Shown: piece after piece, positions 34,601-44,422 of the stretch
Position numbering within the stretch: position 1 is the stretch's first letter
How the letters are laid out: each line of letters opens with the position of its first letter
Source of the DNA: Adineta steineri
Lineage: Eukaryota > Rotifera > Eurotatoria > Adinetida > Adinetidae
Direction: 5' to 3'
Assembly: GCA_905250115.1 (NCBI GenBank)
Contig: CAJNOI010000203.1
Location: 84,474 to 148,473 of the forward strand
Length of the DNA stretch: 64,000 nucleotides
The notes under the pieces: model-generated
Databases searched by the model: none
What the model was told of the DNA's origin: nothing
Seen by the model: the letters and a program-made list of their open reading frames with translations, nothing else
Program-made: the position numbers and the translations under genes

Positions 34601-36249
34601 TTATTGCATTGCCAATATTCACAATCAGTCTCATCCGAATGATTTCGTCCATCGATTACCATCATAGGCAAATCCATGATTCGATCACATATTTTGTAAA
34701 ATGGAATAACATCATAATTTATCTGTATTGGAAAAGAACAGATACTTGTTGGAAAAAAGCGTGATCGACATTGTTCCTCGTTTGGACATTGAAATTGAGA
34801 GGTTTGATTCAATAAACAACTTAATTCAGATAATGCTTGTTCATCATCTTTCAAAAAGCAATCTGATATACCGTCAAGAATTCGATATTTAGAAATATAT
34901 TTCGATGAATCCCTACAATGATATAATGATGAATAATGAGAATCGATGATATGATAGTGTTGAGTTATACAACCATCAAAGTATGATTTAATTGAATCGA
35001 TTATTGATTTCCAACTAGTCAATGCAGCATTCATTGTAAGGTTCATTTGATCACCAGAACGACAAGTCAAGTTTTCATGACGAAATGTGGGTGTGAGAAA
35101 ATCGCATAATTGTTCATCATAGCAAATATAATCAGGTTTAAGAGGTAATGTAACATTAATATTGTCAATCTCTTTTAGATGATATAAAAATGTTACATGA
35201 CCATAGAGTACAGGAATAATCGGAAATTGAAGAGGAAACTTGCAGCTTTTTAATTGTTCGATAATCTCAGAAGATTGAATGAATTCGTCACATAGTATAT
35301 TCTCGATTTTATCAATAATTTTGGTAAGACAAACAATACTTATCCAACAGTTGTAGGATAAATTTCCTCTAACACTAATTGATTGAGTTAATGAGAGAGG
35401 TCGGTTAGTTTTGCATTGACCAAAATCTTCTACACATTGTCCATCACCACACGAAAATTTACCTTCATTAGGCCGACATATAAATTCTTGACATTCAAAC
35501 ACATTCAAACGGAAATAAAATTTTAGACACAAAGAGTTCTTAACTAAATAATCTGATCTATCAAGACATTGCGCTTCATCAAACTTCATTTCCAAAAAAA
35601 TTTTCGGAATACACAATCCATTATGGCATCGATATTCATTTTCATTGCATTCATTAATTTCTAAATTAAAACATTGAATTTCATCAACACCACCATTAAG
35701 GCAATCAATTCGACCATCGCATATCTCACGCCAATCAAGGCACATCGATGATCCACCACGATCACATTCTAAAAGAATATAACACGTTCCAACAAAGATA
35801 TCATTAGTTAAAGCTGTTTCAAAAGGATTTTGCACTAATTTATCTTCATTAAATTTCAATGCATATTGACATCGTGATCCAAACCATGGCTGTGTACAAT
35901 TAAAGAATTTTTCATCTAATAGGTTAGACTGAGTTGGTTGATCAAGATAATACTGATATTGTTCAGCAAGATCAATTGATGATGACCACATGAGAATTTC
36001 ATGTGATGTTACATTCAAACGGTATAATTCATCGAAAGTCAAATAATCATCAGGTATGTTTAAAAATTCAACCATTATTGAATTCATATCATTTTTTGGA
36101 CGAATACAATATTTGACTATTTCAGAAAAGAAAAACTCCGTTGAAAAATAATGCAAACAATCAAATCCAAATTGATCGGTATCATAAAAAATGGATTCTA
36201 AGCCATTAAATGTCCATAGAAAAAACATTATATATAAAAACTTTGACAT
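31681..36249 (-). CDS. LDLR/EGF-7TM orphan receptor, 1522 aa, intronless
   Basis: A single exon encodes a signal peptide (FLYIMFFLWTFNG), then a long extracellular region and a C-terminal seven-helix domain (about 1190-1500). The ectodomain holds LDL-receptor class A-type modules (DWREICDGRIDCLNGGVDE; RCDGFRNCLHGKDEENC; CNENEDCPMYDNELFC). It also has EGF-like modules (CYSGWSGAQC, CVCPYGKFGSSC, CFCSEQFFGTRC, CVCVDCFFGNRC). The last EGF unit passes directly into TM1. The TM3-side loop has CVGIDRAMAVF. The same ending occurs in the multi-exon paralog at 5.7-7.5 kb. The architecture recalls relaxin-type and adhesion-like receptors but without leucine-rich repeats or an evident GPS site. The ligand is unknown. 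The absence of introns over 4.6 kb contrasts with the paralog. Confidence 0.85.
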   Translation of the reverse strand: MSKFLYIMFFLWTFNGLESIFYDTDQFGFDCLHYFSTEFFFSEIVKYCIRPKNDMNSIMVEFLNIPDDYLTFDELYRLNVTSHEILMWSSSIDLAEQYQYYLDQPTQSNLLDEKFFNCTQPWFGSRCQYALKFNEDKLVQNPFETALTNDIFVGTCYILLECDRGGSSMCLDWREICDGRIDCLNGGVDEIQCFNLEINECNENEYRCHNGLCIPKIFLEMKFDEAQCLDRSDYLVKNSLCLKFYFRLNVFECQEFICRPNEGKFSCGDGQCVEDFGQCKTNRPLSLTQSISVRGNLSYNCWISIVCLTKIIDKIENILCDEFIQSSEIIEQLKSCKFPLQFPIIPVLYGHVTFLYHLKEIDNINVTLPLKPDYICYDEQLCDFLTPTFRHENLTCRSGDQMNLTMNAALTSWKSIIDSIKSYFDGCITQHYHIIDSHYSSLYHCRDSSKYISKYRILDGISDCFLKDDEQALSELSCLLNQTSQFQCPNEEQCRSRFFPTSICSFPIQINYDVIPFYKICDRIMDLPMMVIDGRNHSDETDCEYWQCNNIYTRCDGFRNCLHGKDEENCTNPIILEHFLFCGSSQNYTFMCLPADQVTNGIVNCFGASFDQFQNLQVNNITFQTYRFRCWNDTKCKEQENLCNENEDCPMYDNELFCDNHPQLCNDSDFNNLIDMQYISCQVINTRDISFSLDTTLIYPPIYTTPNNPTENPANDEVIKSPLVKSFSQSEICNSGLNVYYRVRINNYSSICFCPPNYYGNRCQYQNQRVSLTLALATVRQPIIYAIVVMLIEDDNDRQEIHSSHQFTYVPLEHCGQPVSLYLLYSKRGKNNSKNYSIRIDAFNKDSLTYLMSWHLTIPFVFLPVNRISAFLTLPIFRTFDPKHCTLQCYKGTCMKYHNEERFFCQCYSGWSGAQCHIPIDCSMCASNSICIGSIRNRSICVCPYGKFGSSCRLQLVCPIGFCKNNGRCIVTDKRMINESYMCFCSEQFFGTRCENVKHRIDISLVNIETPLYLLAYIYTEISFERSLLTFVILRKMTMFQSNITLYSQAQFRMVIVKIDNRYYLAVLRKFVSSNIVTSIGPIQRCVEIHELLPTTLLSLTRIQRLKSYHIPCQDHVNLQCFVDEFYMCLCTEERHSNCFPLEHQRTFACEDNVYCENGGTCLQDRRICYLNILCVCVDCFFGNRCQFYAKGIGLTLDDLLRYEIRPNSTLNDQSLVVKLSAVSVMILFLIGSLNSFFGYLVFHNRNCRKVASGIYLRLSSIISTLVVSMLIIRFWFVTYTYMNPSINRKILQIGCLLFEPMLRFFLHMSNWLNTCVGIDRAMAVFQGTNFNKKKSRCIARWISCLLPFLILSSMIYEFINRDLFDDYEERRVWCVVRYSKSIELYTNIVQYFHFIAPFLANLISAIFIIIYITRLKTTVQSQFSSQQQLLNQINQHKQLVISPIILAILLFPRFLVSLLSTCIKSSQNPWLYLFGYFVSFIPSSFIFVIFVLPSTFYRKEFIKTITTWRQRFIRAIRAQNP

Positions 36250-36693
36250 TATTCAAATATGGGCTTATATGATAATGATAATAATAAAATAGTTAAATGA
36301 GAGATTTAACGTAGAGCTCTTCTAATAAATATTGACAATTGTCTAGCTGCATTGATAGCGTTTAGTATTAGATGTATGACTTTTTCCAGTTTTTTTTATC
36401 GATGTGACGTGCTTTGTCGCAATTATAAAAAAGTCATTTGAGACTCATTTTTATTCTATTATGTTGGAATTATATATTAGTATTACTAAAATAAATAATA
36501 AAATCACATATTTGAATAAATTCAGCGCAACTACGTGTAACTACTTAATTGGCTTCATGCTGCTATAGCATTCTATTTTATTCAATGTTGAATAGACTTG
36601 ACGTTGGATTTTGAAAAAAAATACCAGAATTTCTATATGAATTGTTCTTTATATCTGTATTAAATGATATTCTCGTTTTGTTCGTTTTATCTA

Positions 36694-37095
36694 TCTATAT
36701 ATATAAAGAAGAATGTCTGCTTGTTTGTCTGTTCGCTAGGGAAAATGACGTTTTGCACCACCTCGTCATTCCGAACTCCCGTAGCAAATGTCTGTTACGA
36801 ACTTCCAACAAAAAAGTATTCAAAATTTTCGTCAAGGATGTCGGAATGACAAGATTGAATTAAATAAGCAGGATGTGGGATGAATGTGGGTGGCCGGGTG
36901 TCGAGTTTGGGATGGATGTGGGTAGCTGGGTGTGGGTGTAGGTGTCTATCTTCTCTTAACCAACACCCACATCCGCACCCACACCAACACCCACATCCGC
37001 ACCCACACCAACACCCACATCCAGTTTCTCATCTGCCAAATATGCACTATCAAAGTTTCCCGACCAACGCCGGGTACTCTCGTTACTATAATATA
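36694..37095 (+). mobile_element. Helitron-like non-autonomous element (candidate)
   Basis: The 5' side begins TCTATATATATAAAG, followed by GAATGTCTGCTTGTTTGTCT and a TTCGCTAGG block, a layout seen at Helitron 5' ends in animals. Near the 3' side is a small hairpin (CCCG/CGGG, 37059-37074) inside CAACGCCGGGTACTC, again like Helitron 3' ends. The exact CTRR terminus and AT insertion site are not certain. The body carries the largest telomere-like inverted repeat of the window. No protein is encoded. Family assignment rests on end similarity from memory. Confidence 0.42.
36870..37024. repeat. Large telomere-like inverted repeat with 24-bp satellite, copy 16
   Basis: The G-rich half (GGATGTGGGATGAATGTGGG onward) opposes a C-rich half made of a 24-bp unit, CCAACACCCACATCCGCACC plus CACA, repeated about two and a half times (36960-37022). 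It sits inside the Helitron-like element. Tandem expansion on one arm only is unusual for this set. Confidence 0.75.
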
Positions 37096-37257
37096 ATAAT
37101 TAAAAACATGTGTAACTCATATGGGCATGATCAAATAGCTTTTTTTATTTGAAAGAAAACGAATACCATGCACAAAATATCTTGATTAACAAATAGGATA
37201 AGACTATTATTAAAAAGGACTTGGCAACAGATGTTAATGATGGCAAGATTGTAGACA

Positions 37258-37611
37258 TTATTTTTTGCACTTTGGAACTTCGGCCCAACAGTGTTCATCG
37301 CGTACATAGCCATACTCTCCCTTAGATGTTTCAATATGATACCATTTTATTGTTTCATGTGGAAGTATTTCCATTTTAAAGCAGTCACATGGATAGTATT
37401 TATCAATTTTGACATACATATATGGCTCACAATCCATTGATGCACACGTGTGAGCAGCAGTCCTTTGGCGACAAATAGCTTGACCACCCTAATCATATAA
37501 AAAGTAAAATATTTCAGATGTTAAGATATTCGATTAAGACAAAAACTTTACCTCGCATAGTGTCGAACCAAGAATTAAAAACATCAAAGACACGATAATA
37601 AACCGATCCAT
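37258..37611 (-). CDS. Small secreted Cys-rich protein, SH3b-like
   Basis: Two exons (37611-37552 and 37488-37258) with a 63-bp phase-0 intron encode 96 residues. Residues 1-19 are a clean signal peptide (FIIVSLMFLILGSTLC). The mature part holds seven cysteines, at ICRQ, TCAS, DCEP, PCDC, EHCW and KCKK. It contains WYHIETSKGEYGYVRDEHCW, whose W-x-I-x-T-x(2)-G-x(2)-GYV pattern resembles bacterial-type SH3b domains that bind peptidoglycan or cell-surface polymers. Function is inferred from this pattern only. The gene is too small and intron-split for simple open-frame detection, but the signal peptide, splice sites and Cys pattern make it convincing. The Helitron-like element ends about 165 bp beyond its stop. 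Confidence 0.75.
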
Positions 37612-39998
37612 TTATAAGTTCACTTGTCTATATTATAATAATATATGTTTAGTTGTTTCGAAATAAGTAATTTTATAAACGAAGAGCATCCTTTTATACA
37701 ACAATGAAAACGTGGTCGTGGTAACTTAATCCTGAGATTTAAAGAGATACCTAGTTTGATATATATGAAATAGTTAAATGAATGAAATTGATATTATTGT
37801 TAAAAGAGAAAAAGCAATTATTGATACAGTTTCTTAATCTTTTTTGAGATTGATTTTTTTTCTTACTATTCTCTTTAAGAGAGTGATTATTTCGTTTTAT
37901 GTAAAATATAGAGAAAAAAAGTACTCATATTGATTGAAAGAACCAGTAAGTAAGCAAAAATATATTAGCATTCACACTTTTCTTTCTTATTATATTGATA
38001 AAATTTCTACCAACAATGGCTCTTGAATCCTTTATTATAACAACATGACTTGATTTTTCCTACATCGTGATTCTCAAAAAAGATATTTACATCCACGCTC
38101 TTCGTTCAGTACACGTGAGAATCTATTTGCGATTTTGTAAAAACAGAGATTTCGTATCAAATCTTTTCGTTAAACTGAAACTAAGGTGTTGTAGATAAGG
38201 TTTCGCTCTAAATCTTTTCAAAAAATTGTAAAAAAAGTGTTCATTCAGATTCGCATAGCTTCTTTAACGCCATATTGTCATTAAAACTCATTTATATCAT
38301 TTAATAATATCTTCTGTATTATAATTCTTCTCTTCAACGAATCCAATTTACTATAAGTGTCATTTATTTCCATTCAATTTTTGTTAGATATGACAACCGG
38401 TCTAACAAAACAAGTAGCGCTCATGCGATTGATTCACGCGCCCTTTTTTGAAAGAAAATTTCCTATAATTATCATTAAAAATAGTTTTAATATTGATTTT
38501 GTATTGACAAAAAGAATCTAGAGAGAATCTACTTATCATGAAATCTTAATTGAACACGATCCATTTTCAATTTGAGGAAGAAACGATCAGTCATAGTCGT
38601 ATATCTCATTTTTTCTAAAGACTAACCTAGTTCAAAGAGTTTAACGATTGTGATACAGCATACTCGAGAGTTCTTACACTTTAAAAGTAATCTAGACGAA
38701 GCAACCTAAATTTTCTGAATAATCAGAAAAACTGATGCTATGAAAAAATTTGATCGTCTTTCCAAAGTGTACACCCTAAAAACAGTTCGCTAAACATTTA
38801 CTCTATAGACGTTGCACCATTTTCAAGAATAGACCTTACATTAGAGTTCATTATCCTTGATTAAGTCTAACCAAATTTATTACAGATATCTGACCATATT
38901 AAGTTATTTAAGATTTCGTATTTTCTAATCCTGTATTCCAACTTCTTTGAACAAAACAGACAGACAGATATTCATAACTATAAGCGCGATGTTTATCGCT
39001 GCTCAATTATTTTTTTAAGAAAATGGAATTAGATGTCGTTCAAATGTTTCATTTTGTTCAGCAAGTTTAATAGTACAACCAGACTCGACTATGACTGAAA
39101 TCGCCCCGAACAATGAGTATTTAAAAAAAGATATTCATTTAAAATGTTACAATCACGAACAACTCCTAAGAATTTGTAGGATCGTGCAATTGCATATCTA
39201 TTCGAATGTACTGACTATTGTTGAAAGGAAAAATGTCAAAAGCTTCGAATATGGTCTAAGATAAAGTGTTAGTAAAGGATGGGTGGATGAGAAAGAAACT
39301 CACGCCCACACCTCAAATATTTAGACGTGCTTCACCCACCTCTAGAAATAATTAAAGGTGTTTCATTAAGTACCGCAAGTAAATAGAAGCGTATTATTAA
39401 TTAATGGAAGTCATTATCAATAATTATAGAAATCCTAGGCACTTACATAATGAATTTTGATATAAGATTGTGATGGACTACGTTTAGTGGTGAAGTGTAG
39501 AGTGGCGTGAGTGAGCTGAGCTCAAATTTCTGAACTCACGACGATTCGGCGTCGCTTTTTATGACCAATTTTTTTGAAACTTTGAGTTATTGGAAGGCTT
39601 TAGATGTTTTAGACTTTTTGTGCGTTTTTAGTGTTTTTGGATTATATGAAAAGAACTTCAGCAGTATTTCAAAAACAATTAGAAGTGTTGTTGAATACAA
39701 TGTGAACTGCAAAAACCATGGAACGACGTTTAGGCTAATTTGAACTTTACGCAGCGTCAAGCTCACTTAACTTGACCAGTTTATTGTTCTTCTTAAATAT
39801 CTACCACTGCCACAACGACAACAGCAGCAGCAACACTTCGTCATCTATATCATTAGCAAATAAAGAAAGAAACTATTCACTTTTGTTATTGTTATAAAGT
39901 AAGCTCTTGATCCTTTTATCCTTTGTTTTTAGAGTAGAACGATGAAATAGTCAGTAGCTAGTAAGAAACATTTTATTTTTTCTTCTATTATAGTTGGT
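37612..39998. other. 2.4-kb gene-poor spacer
   Basis: No gene is supported on either strand. It contains telomere-like repeat copy 17. At 39485-39780 a stretch has weakly complementary ends (GTGAGTGAGC near 39510, AGCTCACTTAAC near 39762) that might be an old MITE. The 60-codon frame at 39561 lies within that stretch and is not credible. Confidence 0.5.
39277..39343. repeat. Telomere-like inverted repeat, copy 17
   Basis: GGATGGGTGGATGAG opposes CACGCCCACACC and a second C-rich arm TTCACCCACCTCTAG. It is an imperfect, three-armed copy. Confidence 0.5.
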
Positions 39999-40724
39999 AT
40001 GAATACACGGATTCTTCTTAGTTTTTTTCTCACATTGACTTTGTACCAACAAATTACATGTGCTCGACCTATTGCCTTAATCTATCGAGGACCTGCAGCT
40101 TGTAAAGGTTGTTCAGAAAGTATTGCTACACTTCTTAAAGACAAATATAAAATTGTCTATGCTGGTCCTCGTGAAAAAGTAGACGTCAATGCAGATACAT
40201 TATCTACTGCAAAACTCTATGTCCAACCAGGTGGTGGTGATCTCGATGAAATCTGGCCACATGTTCGTCAATATGCATCACCTATTCGTAAATACATCAA
40301 GAATGGAGGAAGATATCTTGGTATTTGTCTCGGTGGTTATTTAGCTGGGACAGAACCAGGCTTCGATCTTCTACCAGGCAAAGGGCAAACTGATCAGTAT
40401 ATCACATCGAAAGGTGCTGTTGTTACTAGTGAAATCGATACTGTTGTTCCTCTTCTCTGGCGAGGTAAATTGAGACACGTTTACTTTCAAGATGGCACTC
40501 GTTTCGATCTTGATCGTACAGCAGCACCTACAGAAATTTTGGCGACTTATACGAATGGTAAGATTGCAGCGGCTGTACAAGATTTGGGTAAGGGACGTAT
40601 AGGTATGGTTGGACCTCATCCAGAAGCCGATAAGGAATGGTATGCGATGTATAAACTGAAGAATCCAGATGGAATGATGAGTTTTGATCTTTTTTACGAT
40701 CTTGTTGAGACGTTAATGGCTTAA
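39999..40724 (+). CDS. Secreted BPL_N-type class I amidotransferase-like protein
   Basis: The intronless 241-residue frame starts with a signal peptide (ILLSFFLTLTLYQQITC). The rest matches the biotin-protein-ligase N-terminal (BPL_N) fold of class I glutamine amidotransferase-like proteins: ALIYRGPAACKGC, LYVQPGGGDLDEIW, nucleophile elbow YLGICLGGYLAG and the His-x-Glu pair in GPHPEADKEW. Cys-His-Glu are thus all present. In fungi and bacteria this domain occurs alone or fused to biotin ligase; here it is alone and secreted, so a hydrolase acting outside the cell is plausible. The absence of introns and the family distribution suggest horizontal transfer. The substrate is unknown. A telomere-like repeat lies about 260 bp downstream. 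Confidence 0.82.
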   Translation: MNTRILLSFFLTLTLYQQITCARPIALIYRGPAACKGCSESIATLLKDKYKIVYAGPREKVDVNADTLSTAKLYVQPGGGDLDEIWPHVRQYASPIRKYIKNGGRYLGICLGGYLAGTEPGFDLLPGKGQTDQYITSKGAVVTSEIDTVVPLLWRGKLRHVYFQDGTRFDLDRTAAPTEILATYTNGKIAAAVQDLGKGRIGMVGPHPEADKEWYAMYKLKNPDGMMSFDLFYDLVETLMA

Positions 40725-40986
40725 TAATATATTTTTCTGTAAGAAGAATACGATGTGAAATCACAATAAAATAAAGTTAACAAGTGAAGCAATTATTTTG
40801 TCTAATTAATATTAATTGCTGAATATTCTAGAATTTTGTCGATTTAGAAAACATCATAATGTTAAATGAAATTCAAATTGTAATCTAACTAATTCAATAT
40901 AAAGAATATTATCATTGTAAAAACTATTAAACTAAAGGAACTCTAGCGTTGCCTTCATTTTATTGATAGACAGCGGACAATGCAGT

Positions 40987-41064
40987 GTAGAGCAGGTGTG
41001 AGTGTGGATATGGATCTGGATATAAGATTGATTTCATCAGGCACACTCACACTCACCTCTCTAC
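40987..41064. repeat. Telomere-like inverted repeat, copy 18
   Basis: GTAGAGCAGGTGTGAGTGTG opposes CACACTCACACTCACCTCTC plus TAC. Complementarity extends past the G-rich part (GTAGAG with CTCTAC). It is in the gap between the amidotransferase-like gene and the otopetrin remnant. Confidence 0.7.
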
Positions 41065-41361
41065 CCTCAAATCTTTATAACCATTTTTCCTTGATCCCCA
41101 GTGAATCAATAACTGGTATTATATTGACGTGAAGCAGTTGATAATTTTAATGAATAATTTTAAGTTAGATAAGATGCATTCTTCAGAATGTTTCATGTTC
41201 ATAATATACAGAAGACAACAATTACAATATATTGATTAACAATATTTTTGAGTCGATTAAAGGAAGTTAGTTCTCATATAGGTTTATTGTTAATCATTAT
41301 GAAAAAAAAATGTAAATAGTTTAATTTCTTAGAGATAATAATATATTATTATATATTTTAG

Positions 41362-42965
41362 TAGGTTTCGCATGGTTATAATTGAAACAAAATCACAAAT
41401 TGAAGAAATGGGTGGTCATGAAATAGTTGTAGCCCAACAAAATAATATTACTAGTCATTTTAATAATAGTAAGCATTGTTCATCATATTTTTTATAACCT
41501 ACTTTTTTTTAAATAAAAAACAAAGACAGTGACAACACGATTAATTTTCTTCATGATCTATTATTTTATCCTTCGAAATGTTCCAATTTATCTACCCATG
41601 GATTACCAGTTACGACAATCATTAATGAAGGATACATGAAACTCAAACCACTCCTATATCCATGTACGATTGAATTTAGTCTCATGTGTCTTACAGTAAA
41701 TTTCTTTTTCTTGTTTTTTAACTTCTTTCTTTATATTCCATATAGTTGTTTTATCTTATTTGGGAAAATATTGGCAAAACATTTACGCGTAAAATATCAG
41801 ATAAGTCATCAACGAAAAATGTCTTTATGATTAATTGTCATGCATCTAACAAAGGTCGTTTTGGTGGTATGTTCGTTTTTTCATGTACAATGATTTCGAT
41901 TATTCTTTATGTGGTTTTTCGAAATAAAATCGGTGATACACATTTTATGCTCTCTGATACAGCAACTATAGAAAAATATTCATTATCGTCGACAACAAAT
42001 ACTATTGGTCATGATCCAACCATATTTAAGAGTTCAGCAAGAATAGATTATAGTATTGTTATACTTGAAATCGTTAATTTATGTTTGTTAGCGCTTTCAT
42101 TATGTGCAACAATATGGTCATTAATTAAAATTCGTAAATTAAACTATCGACGAACAACAACACGTAAGACATATAAGAGAAAAATGATAATCTAATATAT
42201 ATACATATTTTTCTATTGAATAGATTTTGATGATGTTCTCATTATTATTTCATTAACAGGTATCAATTTATATTCAATATTTAGTGCTTTCGCCATTTTT
42301 GGTTATTTGGGTTCATCAATAGTTATTATTTTAGGTAAAATAAATTGTCAGAGTTAAAATCCTATGCGAAGTTCTCATTTAGTTTATACTTTTTAATTAG
42401 AATGATATTATCTTATTTAGAATTTATCGAAGGTACTGTTCATGCACTTAGAGGCGGCGCCAGAATTTTTACTTTAGGGGGGCTGAGACCCCCTCAAAAA
42501 AATTCTGAGGGGGCTCAGCCCCCCAGATTTATGTTTTTGTTAGAGAATCATCGTTTTTTTACGAGAATTTTAAAAAATCTGAGGGGGCTCGAATGATTTC
42601 TGAGGGGGCTGAGCCCCCGCCAGCCCCCCCCCCTGGCGCCGCCACTACATGCACTATTCATTCTTCTTGCATTACGTAAACGATTGAGACGAACGAATAA
42701 ATATAATTATCCAGCACGTGAAATGATTACTCTACTGATTACACTTGATTTAAGTCTTTGGTTTGAAAAAACAACCACAACAACTAAACATGAAGCTAAT
42801 CCATTTCAATTGGCTTTTTATCATGTTATTCCATGGTCTATTATTGCTGCAATTACAACACCACTTCAAAATTTTTTTCGTTTTCATGCATCTGTTTGTC
42901 TTTCACATGTTTGGGCAAATATGTATCATTTGCCAGCCTATCAATCATTGACTTCTCGTAGTTAA
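41362..42965 (+). pseudogene. Otopetrin, 3' half, disrupted by MITE
   Basis: Otopetrins are 12-TM proton channels. Exons 41362-41468, 41526-41695, 41746-42163, 42260-42334 and 42421-42965 join with consistent phases (1, 0, 1, 1). Hallmarks are HEIVVAQQNNITSHFNN, LLYPCTIEFSLMCLT, FYLIWENIGK, FIEGTVHAL and, near the end, PLQNFFRFHASVCLSHVW. The first half, with the early helices, is not found upstream. The last exon carries a 199-bp insertion after VHAL that introduces a stop at 42594-42596. Insertion plus target duplication is 207 bp, so the frame is kept on the far side. Both the missing 5' half and the insertion argue for a dead copy, though the rest is well preserved, so the damage is recent. 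Confidence 0.8.
42449..42647. mobile_element. hAT-type MITE in otopetrin exon
   Basis: A 199-bp element is flanked by an exact 8-bp direct duplication CATGCACT (42441-42448 and 42648-42655). Its ends are inverted copies: TAGAGGCGGCGCCAG at the left, and the reverse complement TAGTGGCGGCGCCAG at the right. The interior is rich in GGGGGCTGAGCCCCC-type palindromes. Eight-bp duplications with TAG(T/A)GGCGG-type ends are typical of hAT-superfamily non-autonomous elements. There is no coding capacity, and the GC-rich composition contrasts with the host exon. Confidence 0.85.
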
Positions 42966-43432
42966 TGATATTTTCCTTACTAAACTAAAATCTATTTTAT
43001 TGTTTGTGTTTTATAAAACATAATATATCAACTGATAAGTATCTTATGATGAATGAAAATGAAATTATTCTTTTTATCTTTTGCATTGACACATGCATCT
43101 ACCTTCAAGAGAATTTAAAATTTCATTGCAATCTATTTTTTAGTTTAAATCAGCAAGTAAAAATTGTCATATTTCTTATACTCTCCTTTTGAAATATAAT
43201 TTCCATCAAATTATTGTTATTAGAAACAGAAATTATATAACGAAGTCTTAGTGACAATAACAATTATTATGATGATAACAACAACAAAATGTAAATGTTG
43301 TATCTCTTCTATACTAGCGAAATTTGTTTTTTACTCGCCTAGGTATATATCTATTTGCATAAATAGATAAGATATCGCATACAATAAAATAGAAAGAAAA
43401 CGGCCAGAAGATCATTTTCACATTTATCTTCA
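42966..43432. other. AT-rich spacer
   Basis: Nothing beyond short open frames without support. The end should contain the promoter of the Thr-rich secreted gene. Confidence 0.45.
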
Positions 43433-44422
43433 ATGTTACATTTCATCGTCTTCATCTTATTGTCTTCAATATCAACTCAACTTGTCGATGGTCTGGTGTG
43501 TGCCAGTGCTTGTGATTACTCCAGCAATCTCGGACATATAGTATTACCATCTTGTAATACTACCGATAGACCTGCTAGTGAACAAAGTTGCCAAGTTGTA
43601 TTAACTATTGATTATATCACTGGTGCGATTACTGGACAATTTAATCCTGCAACACCACCAAAACCTGCTAATTTCGATGCAGTAACTATCTTTTTACTCT
43701 ATGCGGAATCAGCCAATCTAACAATCTCGCTTGATTGTTCTACATCAGATGAATGTGATTTATTATTTGCTAAAAATGTTTTAAATAGTGACTGGACTAA
43801 AGTTCAGGCTCAAGTAAAACTTTTAAGAAGTACTTTAGCTGATGAGCTCTTTAATTCAACTGATCTACGACCTGGTGAGACTTGTCCACCTAATCAACCA
43901 TGTTCCGGTCAAGGATTCTGCCAGACAGTTTTTCAATATTGGTCAGATACCCCACATCCCGTATTCGTGAGTACATGTACAAATTCGACAGCACAGCCAG
44001 CTCTTAGTTGGATTCAAGCATTAGATCAAGCTAAGGTGGGTGACATTATGCTGTATACCTACAACAAACCTGCATGCGCATTACAAGATTCAGTTCAAAG
44101 TTCGGCTCAGATAATTGCACAAAATTACGTTTTACCATTCAATGTCACAATCCCAATAACAACTACTACTATCACTACCGGTAGCACCACCACACCAGCT
44201 TCTACTATATCAACAGCCTCCACTATGTCAACAACATCGACAACATCAACAACATCAACAACATCGTCAACATCAACAGCATCGACAACATCAACAACAC
44301 CAACAACATCAACAACAGCAGAACCGACAACAACACACAGCGCTGCTAGCTCAGCCTTTTTAAGTAGTGTCAAAAAGATTATTTTTGTATTCGTTTCTTT
44401 TTTTTGTTTGTATCTGTTTTGA
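43433..44422 (+). CDS. Thr/Ser-rich GPI-type surface protein
   Basis: The intronless 329-residue frame has a signal peptide (1-20), a Cys-containing globular region (about 21-240), a Thr/Ser-rich stalk (about 242-310, mainly TST/TTS units) and a hydrophobic C-terminal tail ending FVFVSFFCLYLF, as for GPI attachment. The globular part has ten or more cysteines (VCASACDY, SLDCSTSDECDLL, ETCPPNQPCSGQGFC) and several N-x-S/T sites. I do not recognise a named domain; CPPNQPCSGQGFC recalls an EGF-like fragment. The stalk suggests heavy O-glycosylation and a mucin-like surface role (inference). The antisense open frame over the stalk is low-complexity shadow. Confidence 0.75.
   Translation: MLHFIVFILLSSISTQLVDGLVCASACDYSSNLGHIVLPSCNTTDRPASEQSCQVVLTIDYITGAITGQFNPATPPKPANFDAVTIFLLYAESANLTISLDCSTSDECDLLFAKNVLNSDWTKVQAQVKLLRSTLADELFNSTDLRPGETCPPNQPCSGQGFCQTVFQYWSDTPHPVFVSTCTNSTAQPALSWIQALDQAKVGDIMLYTYNKPACALQDSVQSSAQIIAQNYVLPFNVTIPITTTTITTGSTTTPASTISTASTMSTTSTTSTTSTTSSTSTASTTSTTPTTSTTAEPTTTHSAASSAFLSSVKKIIFVFVSFFCLYLF

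Noticed and set aside
39485..39780. Possible MITE with GTGAGTGAGC-like ends
   Set aside because: The terminal complementarity is weak and no target duplication was found.
44125..44373. 82-codon antisense frame rich in Val/Asp
   Set aside because: It is the mirror of the Thr/Ser codon repeats of the surface protein on the other strand.
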